Notes: generated by a model from the letters alone, not told the origin. A stretch of 64,000 nt of DNA from Okapia johnstoni (GCA_024291935.2 CM044317.1:62734730-62798729); one strand, 5' to 3'; shown: positions 26,025-37,625, counted from the stretch's first letter. Program-made: numbers and translations.

Positions 26025-26032
26025 ACACACAG
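25976..26032. repeat. (CA)n microsatellite
   Basis: Roughly 28 CA dinucleotides interrupted by a single T at 26020. Probably length-polymorphic. The minus-strand open frames reading alternating Cys-Val here are artefacts. Confidence 0.98.
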
Positions 26033-26659
26033 ACTAGGTGACCAGTGGAGAGAAAGAGTACAAGGGTTGCATATGAACTGGTGTGGAGGCTCTTTCTGTT
26101 CAACTTTGACCTCTAAGTCTGCACTAGTTCTTGCTAACTTCATTGGCAGGAACTCAGAAACTAAGGAAGCCAAGATGAGGACAAAGATTCCAATAGGCGG
26201 TGAGTTTTGTTCTACTTCCCCGAGTTCAGGACAGCTGTGTCACAGGTAGGTAACCTGGATCCCAAGAAACCTAGGCAGAGAGTTTAGACAGATCAACACA
26301 AGGCCATTTTCACTAGCAGAGAACTCTGCCAACTTGTTTATGCTGTGTCACTTATTTTTGTACAAAGCATTTATTTTAAAGTTTCTCTCTTAAAAACAAT
26401 TTCTCTGAATGTTACTGGATCCCTGAACCTGGTTCAAACTCAGAATTTCTGTTCTTTGTCAAACAGCAAAGCATTTTTAGTAATCAGAATAACTGAACTC
26501 AAGAAAAAGAAGAAGAAAAGAAAGAAAAGAACTGTGGCCTTAGTCTCCCTTCCTATTTCCTTGTACTGAAATCAGACATTCATGATGAACAGATCATTTG
26601 ATTAAAACAAGATCTCATGTCATACTTCCAGATTTCTCCAGTTGTCTTCAGAGTCAGAT
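26033..26659. other. Intergenic sequence, no recognised element
   Basis: Nothing assignable apart from a short GT run at about 26661-26676 leading into the next SINE. Confidence 0.4.
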
Positions 26660-26676
26660 TGTGTGTGTGTGTGTTT

Positions 26677-26882
26677 GTGTCTTAGTCACTCAGATGTGTC
26701 CGACTCTTGGCAACCGCATGGACTGTAGCCCATCAGGCTGTCTGTCCATGGAATTTTCCAGGCAAGAATAATGGAGTGGATTGCCATTTCCTACTCCAGA
26801 GCATCTCCCTGACCTAGGGATCGAACCCGTGTTTCCTGCGTTGGGAGGTAGGTTCTTTACCACTGAGCAACCAGGGAATCCC
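26677..26882 (-). mobile_element. Bov-tA SINE
   Basis: Antisense Bov-tA preceded by a GT-rich tail; ends in gagcaaccagggaatccc. Confidence 0.9.
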
Positions 26883-27245
26883 TGAGAGTCAGAGCAGAAG
26901 TACTAACTTGGCAGAAAGAGAAAAGCCAAAAGCTGAGCCAGGTTTGATTGCTTTTTTATTTGTGATATGAGACCAAAAATATAATTCCAATAGAAATCAG
27001 AAGAGAAAATGAAGAGTATATAATATTAAGAAGCCATAATGAAATTTTGTTCCAAACACAATATAAATTGTAAAAAGTATAGAATTCTATTAATGCTTCT
27101 AAACAGAGGCATAGATGTTAAAGTCTTTCTAGAGATAGCTATGTGATCTAGAATATTTAGAATATGAAACATATGATCTAGAATATGAAATAAGATTTGG
27201 GAGCAACTAGAGAGATATATGGGCTCATATATAGAGAGATATACG

Positions 27246-27452
27246 GGCTTCCCAGGTGGTGCTAGTGGTAAAGAACCTGGCTGCCAATGCAGGAGATGTA
27301 AGACAAGCAGGTTTCCAGGAGTCAGGAAGATACCCTGGAGAAGGGCACGGCAACCCACTCCAGTATTCTTGCCTGGAGAATCCCATGGACAGAAGAGCCT
27401 GGCGAGCTACAGTCCATAGGGTCACAAAGAGTCAGACACAACTGAAGTGACT
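27246..27452 (+). mobile_element. Bov-tA SINE
   Basis: Head gggcttcccaggtggtgcta, tail gtcacaaagagtcagacac. Confidence 0.92.
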
Positions 27453-28030
27453 TAGGACATAGGCATAGAAAGATTTATTCAAAACTGATTTCTAAGTGGA
27501 GTTTAAGACTTTAGAAATTTGAAGGTTCTAAATTCAAATATGCCTTCATTATGATTTTGACAAGGCACTCCAGAAAAAGACAGAGTGGCCGACCTGCACA
27601 GCACAGTCACTGACCTAGTGAATGAAACTGAAAAAGCAACTGGCCATCCAAAAGTGTCAAGCAAGCAATGGCCTGAGAAACTTGAGGTAATGGGTGGGAA
27701 GAGAAAGAGTTTCCTTGTGTAGATAGCATCAGAATTCTACAATCACCTGAGCTTGAAACCTTGCGATCATCTTCTCTTCTTTCCTTGGTTTCTTTGAGCT
27801 GATCAGTCACTAAATTCTACTTGTTTGTCTTTTCATTTATTCTACATTTTTTATTCCTTCTGAATGACATTTGGGTATTGGATAAAACAAATATTCTTCC
27901 CTAGATTATTGCAGAGGCCTCCTAACAAATCTCCTTTCCTCGAGCTTATCTCACCTTCCACACCACTCCCAGAACAGTTACTGTAGTAGTAACAATGCCA
28001 GAGGCGATATGAGTACTAGTAAAAGTAGCT
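27453..28030. other. Intergenic sequence, no recognised gene
   Basis: Possible decayed L2 near 27895-27980; otherwise unassigned. Confidence 0.35.
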
Positions 28031-28305
28031 ATCAGTTTTGAGGGCTTTCTCAGTGCCAGGCACTGTGCAAAGAATATTACAAATGGTGATTCATTTAACT
28101 ATCAGAAAAAAAAAAACCTACAAGGAAAGTAGTTTTTGTTGTTATTACTGGTTTTTTTTTTTCCTTCTTTTTTTAATGAAGAAGAAACTGAGGCAGAGAG
28201 GTTAAGTAACTTGCCCAAGGTCACACAGTCCCTAAGTAACTGAACCACGAGTAACACCCTGGTCTCAATCTGACTCCAGAGCCTGAAATTTTAACTCCTT
28301 TGTTT
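28031..28305 (-). mobile_element. MIR SINE
   Basis: Antisense MIR hallmarks: agtgccaggcactgtgc, then gaaactgaggcagagaggtt and aagtaacttgcccaaggtca. Interrupted by A- and T-rich expansions. Confidence 0.85.
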
Positions 28306-28317
28306 CAAGGACTCTTT

Positions 28318-28548
28318 GCCTGCATGCTTTGTCCGTTAAGTCGTGTTGGACTCTTTGTGACCCCGTGAACTGTAGCCCGCCAGACTCCTCTGTCCATGGA
28401 ATTTTCCAGGCAAGAATACTGGAGTGGGTTCCCATTTCCTCCTCCAGGGAATCTTCCTGACCCAGGGATTGAACACACGTCTCCTGCATCTCTGGGTCTC
28501 CCACATTGGCAGGCAAATTCTTTACCACTGAAACACCTGGGAAGCCCC
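28318..28548 (-). mobile_element. Bov-tA SINE
   Basis: Antisense Bov-tA, tail gtcgtgttggactctttgtg, head ending in acacctgggaagcccc. Confidence 0.9.
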
Positions 28549-28889
28549 TTCAATGACTCTTTAAAAGGCTAATATTCTTCTTTGTAAAATCTTTTGTAAA
28601 ATTCTATTCCAAAACATGTTTGGAATAGAATCTAATGTCTTTAGCAGGACACACAAGATTCTGATAATTTCTTGGACCTCACGGTCTTTTGCTCCTGCAC
28701 AGACACGCTATGATCAGGTTCACCATGCCACCAGCTGCCCCTGAGGCCCAGGGTCCTCTTTCCTGCTGCATCTCTGCTCCCTCTTCTACCTGCTTCCCTG
28801 GTGATTTTTCCAGGCAGGTTCAAGTAGCATCTTCTCTGCCATAATAGATTAGAGGACCCTACTCTCTGAGCCCTTAAAACCTGGCACAT

Positions 28890-29034
28890 ACACTTCTACT
28901 TGATCCCCTATTAAATTCCACTTGATTTCCTTTCTTGTTTACATTCCCCAAGGGAATAAAATTTCCTTCTCTGAATCTTCAGTGCCTTATACAATGTCCA
29001 GTATGTAAGTAGTAAATATTCAATAAGCATTTGT
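28890..29034 (+). mobile_element. Possible L2 3' fragment
   Basis: Resembles the L2 terminus (aatcttcagtgccttatac, then aatattcaataagcatttg). Confidence 0.4.
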
Positions 29035-29152
29035 AGAAAGAAAGGAGGGAAGGAAAGAGGAAAGAGGGAGGGAGGGAGAGAAGGGAGAGAAGAGGGCTGG
29101 GGGAGAGGGGAGGGGGAAAATAGGAAGGAAAGAAAGAAGGACGAGGAAGGAG
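29035..29152. repeat. Polypurine GA-rich tract
   Basis: About 115 bases almost entirely G and A (mixed GGAA, GAGG and GGGA units). Low complexity; antisense open frames rich in Ser/Pro/Leu are artefacts. Confidence 0.95.
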
Positions 29153-30239
29153 CCAGTGGGGTAAGATAAACACTTTGACAAGTATTCACAAATGAGAGCA
29201 GAGAGTGTGGAAAGAGCTGGGAGCATGAAGGTTAGTGACTTTCTGTCTATTGCCTTTTAGCCCCCTCCTTTCCATGCATTGTTTCCCGAATGTTAGAGTC
29301 CTTTGCCAGCCTCTTAAACCAGTTTTCCTTTCCACAACCACTCTCTTCTCATCCTTACAGCACACTGCCACCACATCAGTCTTCTTAAATCACTCTCCTG
29401 CACAATAACTTTCAACAGGTCCTCATTGCCTGGAAAATACGGCTTGGAATTCAAGACTAAAGAATTTTTTCTTTATTCAGTCTTTATCAGATGTACTCTT
29501 TCAACATCTGCCTTCTATTACTGCCTTAGATTAACCCTCCTACTCAGCCAAACAGACTTACTGTGTCTCCAATAGGTCTTGTTCCTTCCCTTCTCAGGAG
29601 ACTCCTGCCTGCATTTTGAGGCCTGAATAAAATTCCCACACCTCCTTTGGAATTACTTTGTCCATTTCTGCCAAAGTAATTTTTCTCTTCCTTGATTTTT
29701 TTTCTAGCTCCTACAACCCCACATCCAACGCACACACAACGTTAAATGAATTTACCACGCTCCTATATCTGATTTGTTGAGCACTGAATAGCTGAAAATC
29801 CCACAGCTACTCAGTTCTGTACCAGGACAAATTAATGACCTCCAGCTCCTGCTAAGCCCTTATCACCATTCTTTTATGTGCTGGTCCACTAAGATGTGGT
29901 TCTTGTCATTTTTTCATAGCACTATTCCAAATTGTCCCCCATACTTCTCAGACTGTCTGCAAATATCCCTTTTCTCTAGTGATGAACTTGTCACCGAAAT
30001 TCACAGAAATTCCAAATCTCTTCAACATTAACAGATTCAGTGTCCTTCTCTTGCATCAAAAAAAAAAAATATATCTACGTCTGCAAATCCCTGCACCTTC
30101 TTTCCTTCTGAGACAAAAACATCTACTTGCCTACCCAGTGTCCAGTTTCTTCTTCCTACTAACAGAACCTTACTTTTACAGAAGTGAAATGCTGGAGACT
30201 ACATTTCTCATGCTTCTTAACAACCAGAAGTGGTCAATA
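29153..30239. other. Intergenic sequence, no recognised gene
   Basis: Parts (near 29370-29500) resemble decayed L2; no exon recognised. Confidence 0.35.
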
Positions 30240-30330
30240 CTTAGGCTGGTTCACATTGTTGTATAGCAGAAACCAATACAACATTGTAAATCAATTATCC
30301 TCCAGTTAAAATTAGAAAAGAAAGTAAGCA
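30240..30330 (+). mobile_element. L1 3'-end fragment
   Basis: Terminal L1 motif attgttgtatagcagaaacc followed by aatcaattatcctccagtta and an A-rich tail. Confidence 0.75.
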
Positions 30331-30589
30331 AAAGTCATTGGTTGGAGTTTCAGGAAAATCCCTTAAGAAAACAGACTAAGCTGGAGAATCTACTCTTTTT
30401 CCCTTCCCTCTCTTCTTTTTCCTCTTGCCTGAAACTCAGTTGAGTTGAGATGGCTAGAGGTCCAGCAGACATCTTGATTATTAGAAGCCAACATGCACTC
30501 AAAAATGAAAAAAAAACAAAAAGATGCCAAATTAACTCCAATTTTTGCAAGGGGAAAAGGTTTCACTTATACCAGCAGTTGTGCATGCA

Positions 30590-30792
30590 TGCATGTTCAG
30601 TCCCTTAGTGGCGTCCAACTCTTTTGTGACCGCATGGACTATAGCCTGCCCGTCTCCTCTGTCCACGGAATTTCCCAGGCAACAACACTGGAGTGGGTTG
30701 CTGTTTTCTACTCCAAGGGATCTTCCCAATCTAGGGATCAAACCTGCATCTCCTGCATTGGCAGGTGGATTCTTTACTACTGGGCCACCTTG
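30590..30792 (-). mobile_element. Bov-tA SINE
   Basis: Antisense Bov-tA starting after a gcatgcatgcatg stretch; head ends near gggccaccttgg. Confidence 0.88.
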
Positions 30793-31306
30793 GATAGAAG
30801 CACTTAGGAGAATATCAAAGCCAAATCTGTGTTTCAGAATTAGTTGAAACAAGGTAAAACTGTTGAAGGATATGAATTTTGAGGGACATGCTAGATCCTT
30901 ACTCTAGCTAAGGCATCCTGCCTGACCAATGACAATGGACTACTTTAAACATAGGCAAATGCTGAACTCATTCTATCCTATCCAGAGGGTATGTTTTCAA
31001 GACTATAACCAGGAAACTTCATTTCTAACACTTCAGAAACCACTATTTTTTCCCCTCAGTGAACTAGGCAGTGAATTTCTTTACTGATATGAATTCTCTT
31101 ACCTGCAAGTAAATCAATTCAGCTTCAGAGAGAAAGTTTTTAGAATTTTTAACTAAAGAAAGGTAAAGCCTATTTAAAGCTCTTTGTTTTGTTCTTGGCA
31201 CTATCAAGGACTTGAAATAGACATAATATGTCTAGATTTCAGCATGATACTAACCAAATATTCTAGAGATATGTGTAAAGGGGTAATGAATTTTCTTTCT
31301 TTCTTT
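30793..31306. other. Intergenic sequence, no recognised element
   Basis: Nothing assignable. Confidence 0.4.
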
Positions 31307-31412
31307 AATTTTTTTGGCAGCGCCACTTGGCATGTAGGATCTTAGTTTCCTGACCAGGGGTCGAGCCTGCAGGGGAAGCACAGTCTTACCCACTGGCCCA
31401 CCAATGAAGTTC
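31307..31412 (-). mobile_element. CHR-type tRNA SINE fragment
   Basis: Antisense tRNA-like head: ctgaccaggggtcgagcctg, then cccactggcccaccaatgaa. Older than Bov-tA. Confidence 0.65.
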
Positions 31413-31564
31413 CACTTGCTTTCAAAAAGGAGTTAATATTCTCATATATACAATCTCCTGGAAGCATCTGATAAGCCTTTTCTAAGACGGAGATAGATAT
31501 GCATGGTTCGCTCAGGTGGTTTGTCCTTCCCTGTTAAACATTTCATTAATCAAGGTTCTCATTT

Positions 31565-31850
31565 CAGTTCAGTTCAGTTCAGTTGTTCAGTGGTGTCCGA
31601 CTCTTTGAGACCCCATGAATCACAGCATGCCAGGCCTCCCTGTCCATCACCAACTCCCGGAGTTTACCGAAACCCACGTCCATCGAGTCAGTGATGCCAT
31701 CCAACTATCTCACCCTCTGTCGTCCCCTTCTCCTCCTGCCCCCAATCCTTCCCAGCATTAGGGTCTTTTCCAATGAGTCAACTCTTCGCATGAGGTGGCC
31801 AAAGTATTGGAGTTTCAGCTTCAACATCAGTCCTTCCAATGAACACCCAG
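31565..31850 (-). mobile_element. BovB LINE 3' fragment
   Basis: Antisense BovB 3' end, starting with cagttcag repeats. Flanked by perfect 8-bp TSDs tctcattt (31557-31564 and 31851-31858), so the whole 286-bp insert is bounded. Confidence 0.95.
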
Positions 31851-31858
31851 TCTCATTT

Positions 31859-32384
31859 ATCTAGCAGCAAAATTATTTTAGTAACCTTTAGGACTCTCTC
31901 TAGTCTGTTAGCAACCATCACAATTTCCCCAAATGATAAAAAATGAAAACACCTAGAAGTCTCTGTTGTTTGTTTGCCTTTTCCTTAAGCCCTTCTGTTA
32001 TTTTGACAAACTTGAGATAGAAAATTTCTGGCTGGATAGACAGAACATGAGCATGTATAGTATTAAAGTATGCTTCCTACTGTTAATCTTATAAGTTTCT
32101 TGACTAATTCCAAACTTCATGTGCAAAATAAGATTAGCAGAGCCAGGCCTCTGTCGGGGTTTAACTTCTGTCAAAAGATTAATTCTTAACCAACATTGCT
32201 AGGAGAAAGCTTTTTCTAGTGTACATCAGATAACAGTGAAGTTAGATAGAATCACAGCTGGCTGAAGAAATGAACCCAAAGGGCACTGCTTGTTAATCAA
32301 TGTCATTTGAGTGGAGGGCTCCGATGTACTGTTGCAGGGAGGCAGCATGGCTTGCGGGTGAGATTTCCTGTTTCCTTGGCACTC
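31859..32384. other. Intergenic sequence, no recognised element
   Basis: Nothing assignable. Confidence 0.4.
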
Positions 32385-32536
32385 TTTGGCTGTGTGGTCT
32401 TGGATAAATTATTGACTGCTGAGCCTCAGTTTCGTCTTCTGTGAAACGCTGACAATTCCTAAACAGTAATGTTTACCCTATAAAGTTATAAGAATTAAAC
32501 GAGGAAGTGCGCTCGGCGGCCCCGGGATCTGTCTCT

Positions 32537-32562
32537 TGCTTCAACAGTGCTTGGACAGAACA
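32537..32562 (+). promoter_or_regulatory. Iron-responsive element retained in the FTL retrocopy
   Basis: The CAGTGC loop (32545-32550) is flanked by TTCAA and TTGGA, which can pair as the five-base upper stem, with an unpaired C (bulge) before the stem. This is the classical IRE layout that binds IRP1/IRP2 in ferritin mRNAs. It could act only if this copy is transcribed. Confidence 0.85.
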
Positions 32563-32701
32563 GACCCAGGGACACCCCTTGCTCCAGCCTCCGACCACCC
32601 TCCAACCTTTTTTCCAGTCGCAACCTCCGGAGTCAGCCACTCAGCTGTCCGTGATCACCGGGACCAGCCACCATTTTTTAACTCCTTGTTACCGGCCAAT
32701 C

Positions 32702-33229
32702 ATGAGCTCCCAGATTCGTCAGAATTATTCTACCGAGGTGGAGGCCGCTGTCAACCCCCTAGTTAACATGCAACTGCGAGCCTCCTATACCTACCTCTCT
32801 CTGGGCTTCTATTTCGACCGCAACGATGTGGCCCTGAAGGGTGTGGGTCACTTTTTTCGCGAATTGGCCAGGGAAAAGTGCGAGGGCGTGGAGCAACTCT
32901 TGAAACTGCAAAACCAGCGTGGCGGCCGCGCCCTCTTCCTGGACGTGCAGAAGCCATCTCAGGATGAGTGGGGTAAAACCCAGGACGCGATGGAAGCCGC
33001 TCTTCTCCTAGAGAAGAACCTGAATCAAGCCCTGTTGGATCTGCCTGGCCTGGCTTCTGCCCGCGGAGACCCCCACACCTGTGACTTCCTAGAGAACCAC
33101 TTCCTAGATGAGGAAGTGAAACTCATCAAGAAGATGGGTGACCACCTGACCAACCTCCACAGGCTGACTGGTCCCCAGGCTGGGCTGGGCGAATATCTCT
33201 TCGAAAGGCTCACCCTCAAGCACGACTAG
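32702..33229 (+). CDS. FTL: Intact ferritin light chain-like open reading frame in the retrocopy
   Basis: 175 codons, the family's usual length, from ATG at 32702 to TAG at 33227-33229 with no frameshift or stop. The start matches the L-chain N-terminus [17 protein letters not shown] and has A at -3. Upstream codons are open in frame but contain no ATG. The fold signature of a four-helix ferritin subunit is complete: [14 protein letters not shown] in helix [36 protein letters not shown] in helix D, and the C-terminal [13 protein letters not shown] helix E. Known L chains lack the ferroxidase site and help nucleate iron in the cage. Several residues look changed from the usual L chain (from memory), such as Pro in AAVNPLVN and Cys in REKCEG, so subunit function is doubtful. 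Could be annotated as a ferritin light chain-like gene. Confidence 0.75.
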   Translation: MSSQIRQNYSTEVEAAVNPLVNMQLRASYTYLSLGFYFDRNDVALKGVGHFFRELAREKCEGVEQLLKLQNQRGGRALFLDVQKPSQDEWGKTQDAMEAALLLEKNLNQALLDLPGLASARGDPHTCDFLENHFLDEEVKLIKKMGDHLTNLHRLTGPQAGLGEYLFERLTLKHD

Positions 33230-33480
33230 GAGCTTCTGGAGACCAGTGGCCTTTGAAGAACCCACCTAACATCAGGGCTGCCTGAAGCCCCTCTCTGCAG
33301 CCACTAGGAAGCTTTTTAACACCCTGGAGACCTCTCTCAAGCCTTGGACCAAATGGAAACAATAAAGCTTTTTGCAGCAAAAAAAAAAAAAAAAAAAGAA
33401 TTAAACGAGAAAATACATTAAAATATTTATCCCACTGTCCAGGACACAAAGATGTCCAATAAATATTAGTCATTACTGTG

Positions 33481-35034
33481 AAAATATGAACTGAGCCACC
33501 TCTGGGTACCCAGAGGTGCCCTCTCCTTGTACTACTGAAAGCGACTAAGGAAATTGTCACATTTCCAACTCACTTCCCACTTCAAACAAAGCAAAAGGCA
33601 GGCTACATATCCAGTTTCAAAAGCATTGCTACATACATAGCCAAAACTATTGTTCTGTGAGCATATGAAGGAAACAATTAGATTGCATGGGGAAACATCC
33701 TTTAAAATCTCTGATTTTCCCCAGAAATTCTCTCCATATGACTACTATCCCACCCATCATTTCTTAGTTTTCACCCTCCCCAACTGCATCCCTCTCCTCA
33801 TCTCTCATCATTGTTTCACTTACATTTTTCTTTCAGGAAGATAACAATTTATAAGTTTGTGTGAACTAGAATTAAAATTACACCTGTATCGCCCAAGTAG
33901 ATGAACCAAAATACGTTTCCATCTTATAATTTGTGTTAAGATTTGATGTTAAAAGACATCAAAATACCAAAATTTACTATAAAGTTTTAAATGATAAAAT
34001 AATGTTACAGAAACACTAGAATGCCTTTGTTCACATCTGTTATGTCCTAGCCCCATGAATGGGGTGGAGGAGTCTCTTTCTTGCTCTTGCTTTCAATACG
34101 GAAGGGTCTCTGAAAAGTCTGAGTAGGGGTCTGTATGAGCCACGTAAGTTAACAGAGTCATTAGTAAATAGATTGTGTGTGTGCGTGCCTAGGCACACAC
34201 ACACCACAATATTTCTGTTAATGAGATAGATTGGAACTTACAGAACTCTATCTCAGATAAGCATGTGGGAAAAGGGGGTATTTAGAAAAAGTAGCATCTA
34301 AACTGAGACTTGAAGAAAGAATAAGAGTTACACAAGAGTTTCATAAGAGTTACATAAGAGTTTCTCACTCTTGAAGAAAGAATAAGTGAATAAGTGAAAT
34401 AAGAATAAGTGAAAGGGGGAGTGAAAGATGGAAAGTGTGCCAAGTGGGAGGAAAGCAAGCATAGAGATCCAGAGGAAACAGGAGAACTGGTGTGCTTTGA
34501 AAACTAAAGTCTACCCTCACTTGACATTTCCAGGAGATCTTATCCAGGTCCAGAGAAGTCTCAACTCTGCTTAACTTCTCACATCAAACAAGAAAGGACT
34601 CAGGCTGAGGGACCTGCAGATGGTCAAGGGAAACTGGCCGGGCTTTGGACTTCCTTCCATCCCTCTCACCTCTGACACAAAGCATAGCTGAGCCAGCATC
34701 AACATTCACGAATTTGATCTAGCCCGGCTGTTCCTCAGACTTGAATCTGCTTGTGTAAAAACATAAATTCTGATTCCGTAGATCTGGGATGAGGCCTGGG
34801 AATCTGCATTTCTAAAGAGGCCCCAGAGGATGGCTTCACTGCTGATTTCTAGACCACAGTTTGTGTAGCAGAAATTTAGTGACAACTCTCAACTTGATTC
34901 TCTGAGCAGAACACCAGCAAATAAATGCTCAGTTGGCAATCAGTTACCTTTGAAAGTAAAGCTATTGTCTAGTCTCTTAGATTTTTTTTTTACCCTGAAA
35001 GAGATTTTAAAGACCATTTAGTCCAGCTACCTCA
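33481..35034. other. Intergenic sequence; GT/AC palindrome near 34174-34204
   Basis: No gene recognised. Local tandem duplications of aagagtt/aataagtga-type units occur at about 34320-34420. Confidence 0.4.
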
Positions 35035-35039
35035 TTGTT

Positions 35040-35341
35040 GTTGTTTTTTTTTTTAATTTATTCGATTTATTTTCTTTTGGCTGCACTGCATCTTCCTTGC
35101 TGCACAAGGACTTGCTCTGGTTGCGGTGAGCAGCCACTCCTCTCTAGTTTTGGTGCCTGGGCTTATTGCACTGAGTGCTCTTGTTGCAGAGCACAGGCTC
35201 TAGGGTGCACAAGCCTCAGTAGTTGTGCCTTAGTTGCCTCGTGGCATTTGAGATCTTCCTGGTCCAGGGATCAAACTCATGTCCATGCCTGCATTGACAG
35301 GCAGATTCTTAACCACCAGACCACTAAAGAAGGAAGCCCCA
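35040..35341 (-). mobile_element. CHR-2-type SINE, near full length
   Basis: Antisense: T-rich start, tttggctgcactgcatcttc, ctagggtgcacaagcctcag, then the tRNA-like head ttaaccaccagaccactaaa. Confidence 0.8.
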
Positions 35342-35693
35342 GTTACCTCATTTTCAGAATGAAGGAAATAGCTCAGAAACGAGAAGTGACTTGCTTCAGG
35401 TCACTGATCTATTATTGATGATAAAGTCGGGAATATCCAGCATTCCTGCCCTAGAGGATCCTTCCTCTCCACCGCATAGAATTCTGCTTCAAGAAGTTCA
35501 GTCAAAAGAGGATTCCATACAATCTTTGGTTGTCATAGTTGGGGGAAGAGGAATCAAGAAGTAGAAGATGAAGAGGACCAAGGGTAATTTTTACATGGCC
35601 CTATTCAAGATCCCAGAACCAGGTTATGCTAACTTCAGGATAGGGCTCCAATCTCCTGATTTTCAGTCTGGAAAACTTATTTTGTATCCTTCT
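35342..35693. other. Intergenic sequence, no recognised element
   Basis: Nothing assignable. Confidence 0.4.
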
Positions 35694-35705
35694 AATTATA
35701 GTGTC

Positions 35706-35921
35706 TGGACTTCCCAGGTGGCTCAGCAGTAAAGAATCCACCTGCCAAGCAGGATACATGGGTTTGATCCTTGGGTCTGGAAGATTTCCTCAAGAAGGAG
35801 ATGGCAACCCACTCCAGTATTCTTACCTAGGAAATCCCATGGACAGAGGGGCTTGGTGAGCTAAAGTCCATGGGGTTACAAAGAGTCAGACACAACTTAG
35901 TGACTGAACAACAACAGCAAC
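35706..35921 (+). mobile_element. Bov-tA SINE
   Basis: Complete element bounded by 12-bp TSDs aattatagtgtc (35694-35705) and aattatggtgtc (35922-35933), one mismatch. Confidence 0.93.
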
Positions 35922-35933
35922 AATTATGGTGTC

Positions 35934-36742
35934 CATGAATCATTTAACCTGAACCCAGGCTTCCCTTTCTTACAATGATGAATTTATGATAACGATAAGT
36001 CCCAATAGTACTTTTTTTTAGCATTCTTAGTATTTGCAAAATTTTTTCACAAAATCATAACCCAAAGGGTGAAAAGAATATTGCCATATATCCAACAGGC
36101 ATTCTCCAATTAAAAGAGATTATATTAGATTTACTTCTGTTATTCATTATCAACAATAACAAATGTACTGGTTCTTACTTATACATACATGATTTTATAT
36201 AAACACAAAGAAAATATTATTAAATACACTAAACTTCCCAGATTTAGAATTTTCCAATGTCCATGCCAAGTAATTGGGCAAAGCTTCAAGAATTTCCTGT
36301 TCAGCTAGGCCTTTTTTTGTGTCTCAATAAATAAGTAGTATATTTGGCATTCTTTATTTTGATATTGAAGAATTCCTAAGTAACCGCATTCAGATTTCCT
36401 CTGCTTACATAAGTGGTTATTATCTAATTGTCTCATTTTTAAGCATTTCTTTTCCTTTGTTCCTTGATTTAAAAGAAAAACAAACCCTATTATTTTCATA
36501 AATTCCTACTATTTAAAGTCAACGTTAAGGAAATATTTGGGTTGAATTCAGATAAATACCTCTAATAAATTTTCAAAAATAACAAAAGACTCTTTAGGAT
36601 GGTTAGATATTTTTTTCAAACTTCTGGCATTTTAATAACTAAGCTCATAATAATGATGTTTTAGCAACATTTATATTGAAAATCTCTTGTTAAACCATAT
36701 AACAGGTAGAGGTGTGTATGGCACAATGATTTACAGACTTGT
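35934..36742. other. Intergenic sequence, no recognised element
   Basis: AT-rich, nothing assignable. Confidence 0.4.
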
Positions 36743-36750
36743 ATTTGGTG

Positions 36751-37070
36751 CAAGGAGATCCAATCAATCCATCCTAAAAGAGATCAATGCTGGGTGTTCA
36801 TTGGAGGGACTGATGTTGAAGCTGAAACTCCAATACTTTGGCCACCTCATGCGAAGGGTTGACTCATTGGAAAAGACCCTAATGCTTGGTAGGATTGGGG
36901 GCGGGAGGAGAAGGGGACAACAGAGGATGAGATGGTTGGATGGCATCACCGACTCGATGGACATGGATTTGGGTAGACTCCGGGAGTTGGTGATGGACAG
37001 AGAGGCCTGGCGTGCTGCAATTCATGGGGTTGCAAAGAGTCGGACACGACTGAGCGACTGAACTGAACTG
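36751..37070 (+). mobile_element. BovB LINE 3' fragment
   Basis: Last 320 bases of BovB in sense, ending in gactgaactgaactg. Perfect 8-bp TSD atttggtg at 36743-36750 and 37071-37078. A 124-codon open frame crosses into the flank and is not a gene. Confidence 0.95.
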
Positions 37071-37078
37071 ATTTGGTG

Positions 37079-37362
37079 TAATTGCTGTCCTGTACCTTGA
37101 AAGATAGTTGATCATCTTGGAAATGTAACCAAGTCTCAGTATTTATGTTCCTTGGAGAATTATCAAAGAAAATATATTCAGCATATAATAAAAGCCTATT
37201 AGAAGGTAGTTGGCATTTCCTCAGTTGAAGTTAAACTATAAGTCACATCTTGACCCTCATGTACAGAGTGATACATGCATTTGCTTCATGTTAACATGAA
37301 AAACCTATAATCTGTGTGCTATATTCATCCTTAGAAAAAAGTATTCGTTATACTATGGTTGA
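37079..37362. other. Intergenic sequence, no recognised element
   Basis: Nothing assignable. Confidence 0.4.
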
Positions 37363-37376
37363 TTGTACACATTTTT

Positions 37377-37419
37377 GTTGTTGCTTGCAACCCCATGGAC
37401 TGTAGCCCACCAGGCTCCT
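37377..37419 (-). mobile_element. Minute 5'-truncated Bov-tA/Bov-A insertion (43 bp)
   Basis: Only ccccatggactgtagccca and its immediate flanks of the SINE remain. Perfect 14-bp TSD ttgtacacattttt at 37363-37376 and 37420-37433. Confidence 0.9.
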
Positions 37420-37625
37420 TTGTACACATTTTTACATCTCCCCAGTTAAGAGAAATTCAGAATATCAAAACTTAAAATAGTACATATGAACTGAGATGCA
37501 AATCCATGCTACAAACCTAGCCCCAACTGTATAGAACATGACAAACCTCCCTCTTGTCACTCTTCACTTTGTCCTCCGGCAGAGGTAGGTCCCAGGCACT
37601 AGAAGTCATCTGTTAAAGCTCCATT

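Larger units (their letters stand above)
32504..33395 (+). pseudogene. FTL: Ferritin light chain processed retrocopy (full-length mRNA copy)
   Basis: Intronless copy of a spliced ferritin light chain mRNA. It has about 198 bases of 5' UTR with the iron-responsive element, the complete reading frame, the 3' UTR, an AATAAA signal at 33361-33366 and a poly(A) run at about 33379-33395. A duplicated target site, agaattaaacgag, flanks it (32491-32503 and 33397-33409), and it sits inside a MIR element. These are the hallmarks of L1-mediated retroposition. It has no introns and no inherited promoter beyond the 5' UTR. Whether it is expressed cannot be read from sequence. Confidence 0.95.
32385..33480 (+). 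mobile_element. MIR SINE split by the FTL retrocopy
   Basis: The left part (ggctgtgtggtcttggataa, cctcagtttcgtcttctgtg) runs to 32503. The right part resumes at 33410 after the duplicated target site and continues to the MIR-like 3' end (aatgttca-type caataaatatta near 33460). Confidence 0.75.

Noticed and set aside
25861..26173. Minus-strand frames with long Cys-Val runs
   Set aside because: Translation of the (CA)n microsatellite.
28911..29226. Ser/Pro/Leu-rich minus-strand frames
   Set aside because: Translation of a polypurine tract.
32507..32701. In-frame N-terminal extension of the ferritin frame
   Set aside because: No ATG upstream of 32702; this is the ferritin 5' UTR, including the IRE.
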